This document shows positions 63,763-64,000 of a stretch of 64,000 nucleotides of DNA, piece by piece. The first letter of the stretch is position 1, and each line of letters opens with the position of its first letter. The position numbers and the translations under genes were made by a program. The notes under the pieces were generated by a model. The model did not search any database, was not told the origin of the DNA, and saw nothing but the letters and a program-made list of their open reading frames with translations. Source of the stretch: Bosea sp. NBC_00550 (GTDB lineage: Bacteria > Pseudomonadota > Alphaproteobacteria > Rhizobiales > Beijerinckiaceae); the NCBI RefSeq assembly GCF_026020075.1, contig NZ_CP102772.1, forward strand, positions 1,240,001 to 1,304,000, in the 5' to 3' direction.

Positions 63763-64000
63763 ATGTCGATCGCACACGAAAACCTGAAGGCCGACACGCT
63801 GGCCGACGAGAGCTTCATGTCCGCCGATGATCTGCGGGCCTACATGACCGACCTCGAAATGGCCAAGGCCTCCAAGATGGTCGGCGCCATGGACAAGGCC
63901 GAGGAGGCGCGCCGGAAGCTGGTCGCCACCTTGCAGAAGGAGATCGCCGTAACGCCCGAGAAGATCGCCGAGGTCAAGCAGAGCCTGGCGAACAAGACCC
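63763..64000 (+). CDS. Hypothetical helical protein (partial, C-terminus outside window)
   Basis: AGGAGAGGAG precedes the ATG at 63763. The 79 visible residues are highly charged and helical (LADESFMSADDLRAYMTDLE, then KLVATLQKEIAVTPEKIAEV). No family is recognised. The stop lies beyond the window. Confidence 0.6.
   Translation, partial: MSIAHENLKADTLADESFMSADDLRAYMTDLEMAKASKMVGAMDKAEEARRKLVATLQKEIAVTPEKIAEVKQSLANKT

Overview
The window looks like chromosome of a high-GC alphaproteobacterium of the Rhizobiales (Hyphomicrobiales). The order dusB-ntrBC-ntrYX-hfq-hflX-mazG, an E1-beta pyruvate dehydrogenase subunit that carries its own lipoyl domain, a fused ispDF and paired DUF3300/DUF2950 genes all fit that order. 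A Bosea-like genus is my best guess, but it is not proven here.

Layout. (1) 1-6180: a minus-strand operon of two permeases, a solute-binding protein, an ATPase, type II dehydroquinase and a Gfo/Idh/MocA oxidoreductase. A divergent TetR regulator follows, then a second dehydroquinase paralogue divergent from a GntR/FCD regulator. Each divergent gap holds a 22-bp imperfect palindrome that could be the operator. (2) 6269-21259: a 14.9-kb integrative element in the 3' end of tRNA-Lys(UUU), bounded by 47-bp direct repeats (45/47 identical), with a P4-type integrase next to attR. It carries an AlpA-like regulator, an archaeo-eukaryotic-type primase and a DUF927 helicase joined by a GTGA overlap, an array of twelve 9-bp iterons (putative origin), and a small-terminase-like gene followed by a large terminase split into ATPase and nuclease ORFs, also by a GTGA overlap. 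Cargo includes a restriction-modification/Vsr cassette, low-GC unknown genes, and remnants of an IS5-type transposase, a serine recombinase and an MT-A70 methylase. There are no capsid or tail genes. The whole resembles an undescribed phage satellite that brings its own terminase and a DNA defence module. This is the most interesting part of the window.

(3) 21329-29686: ftsB, the pyruvate dehydrogenase operon (pdhA, pdhB, pdhC, lpdA), two small GlsB/YeaQ-type membrane genes (the second frameshifted), lipA, which makes the lipoyl groups those enzymes need, and a Coq10/RatA START-domain gene. (4) 29947-43154: housekeeping and nitrogen control: pncC/cinA-C, ispDF, dusB, ntrB, ntrC, ntrY, ntrX, hfq, hflX, mazG, arfB, recX. 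Palindromic repeats with GTCAT/ATGAC ends lie in the gaps after lpdA, the Coq10-like gene and hflX.

(5) 43191-64000: an accessory and stress region. It has a Bug/TctC binding protein, a small methyltransferase, an AI-2E-type permease, then an aspartate 4-decarboxylase flanked by two AspT-type antiporters and followed by an Orn/Lys/Arg decarboxylase (a likely proton-motive or acid-resistance decarboxylation set). Next come a DUF3300 protein with a C-terminal S74-like self-cleaving domain, a DUF2950 protein, a SulP transporter, a FixJ-like regulator with a degenerate receiver, a membrane TPR protein and small secreted proteins. The window cuts the first and last genes.
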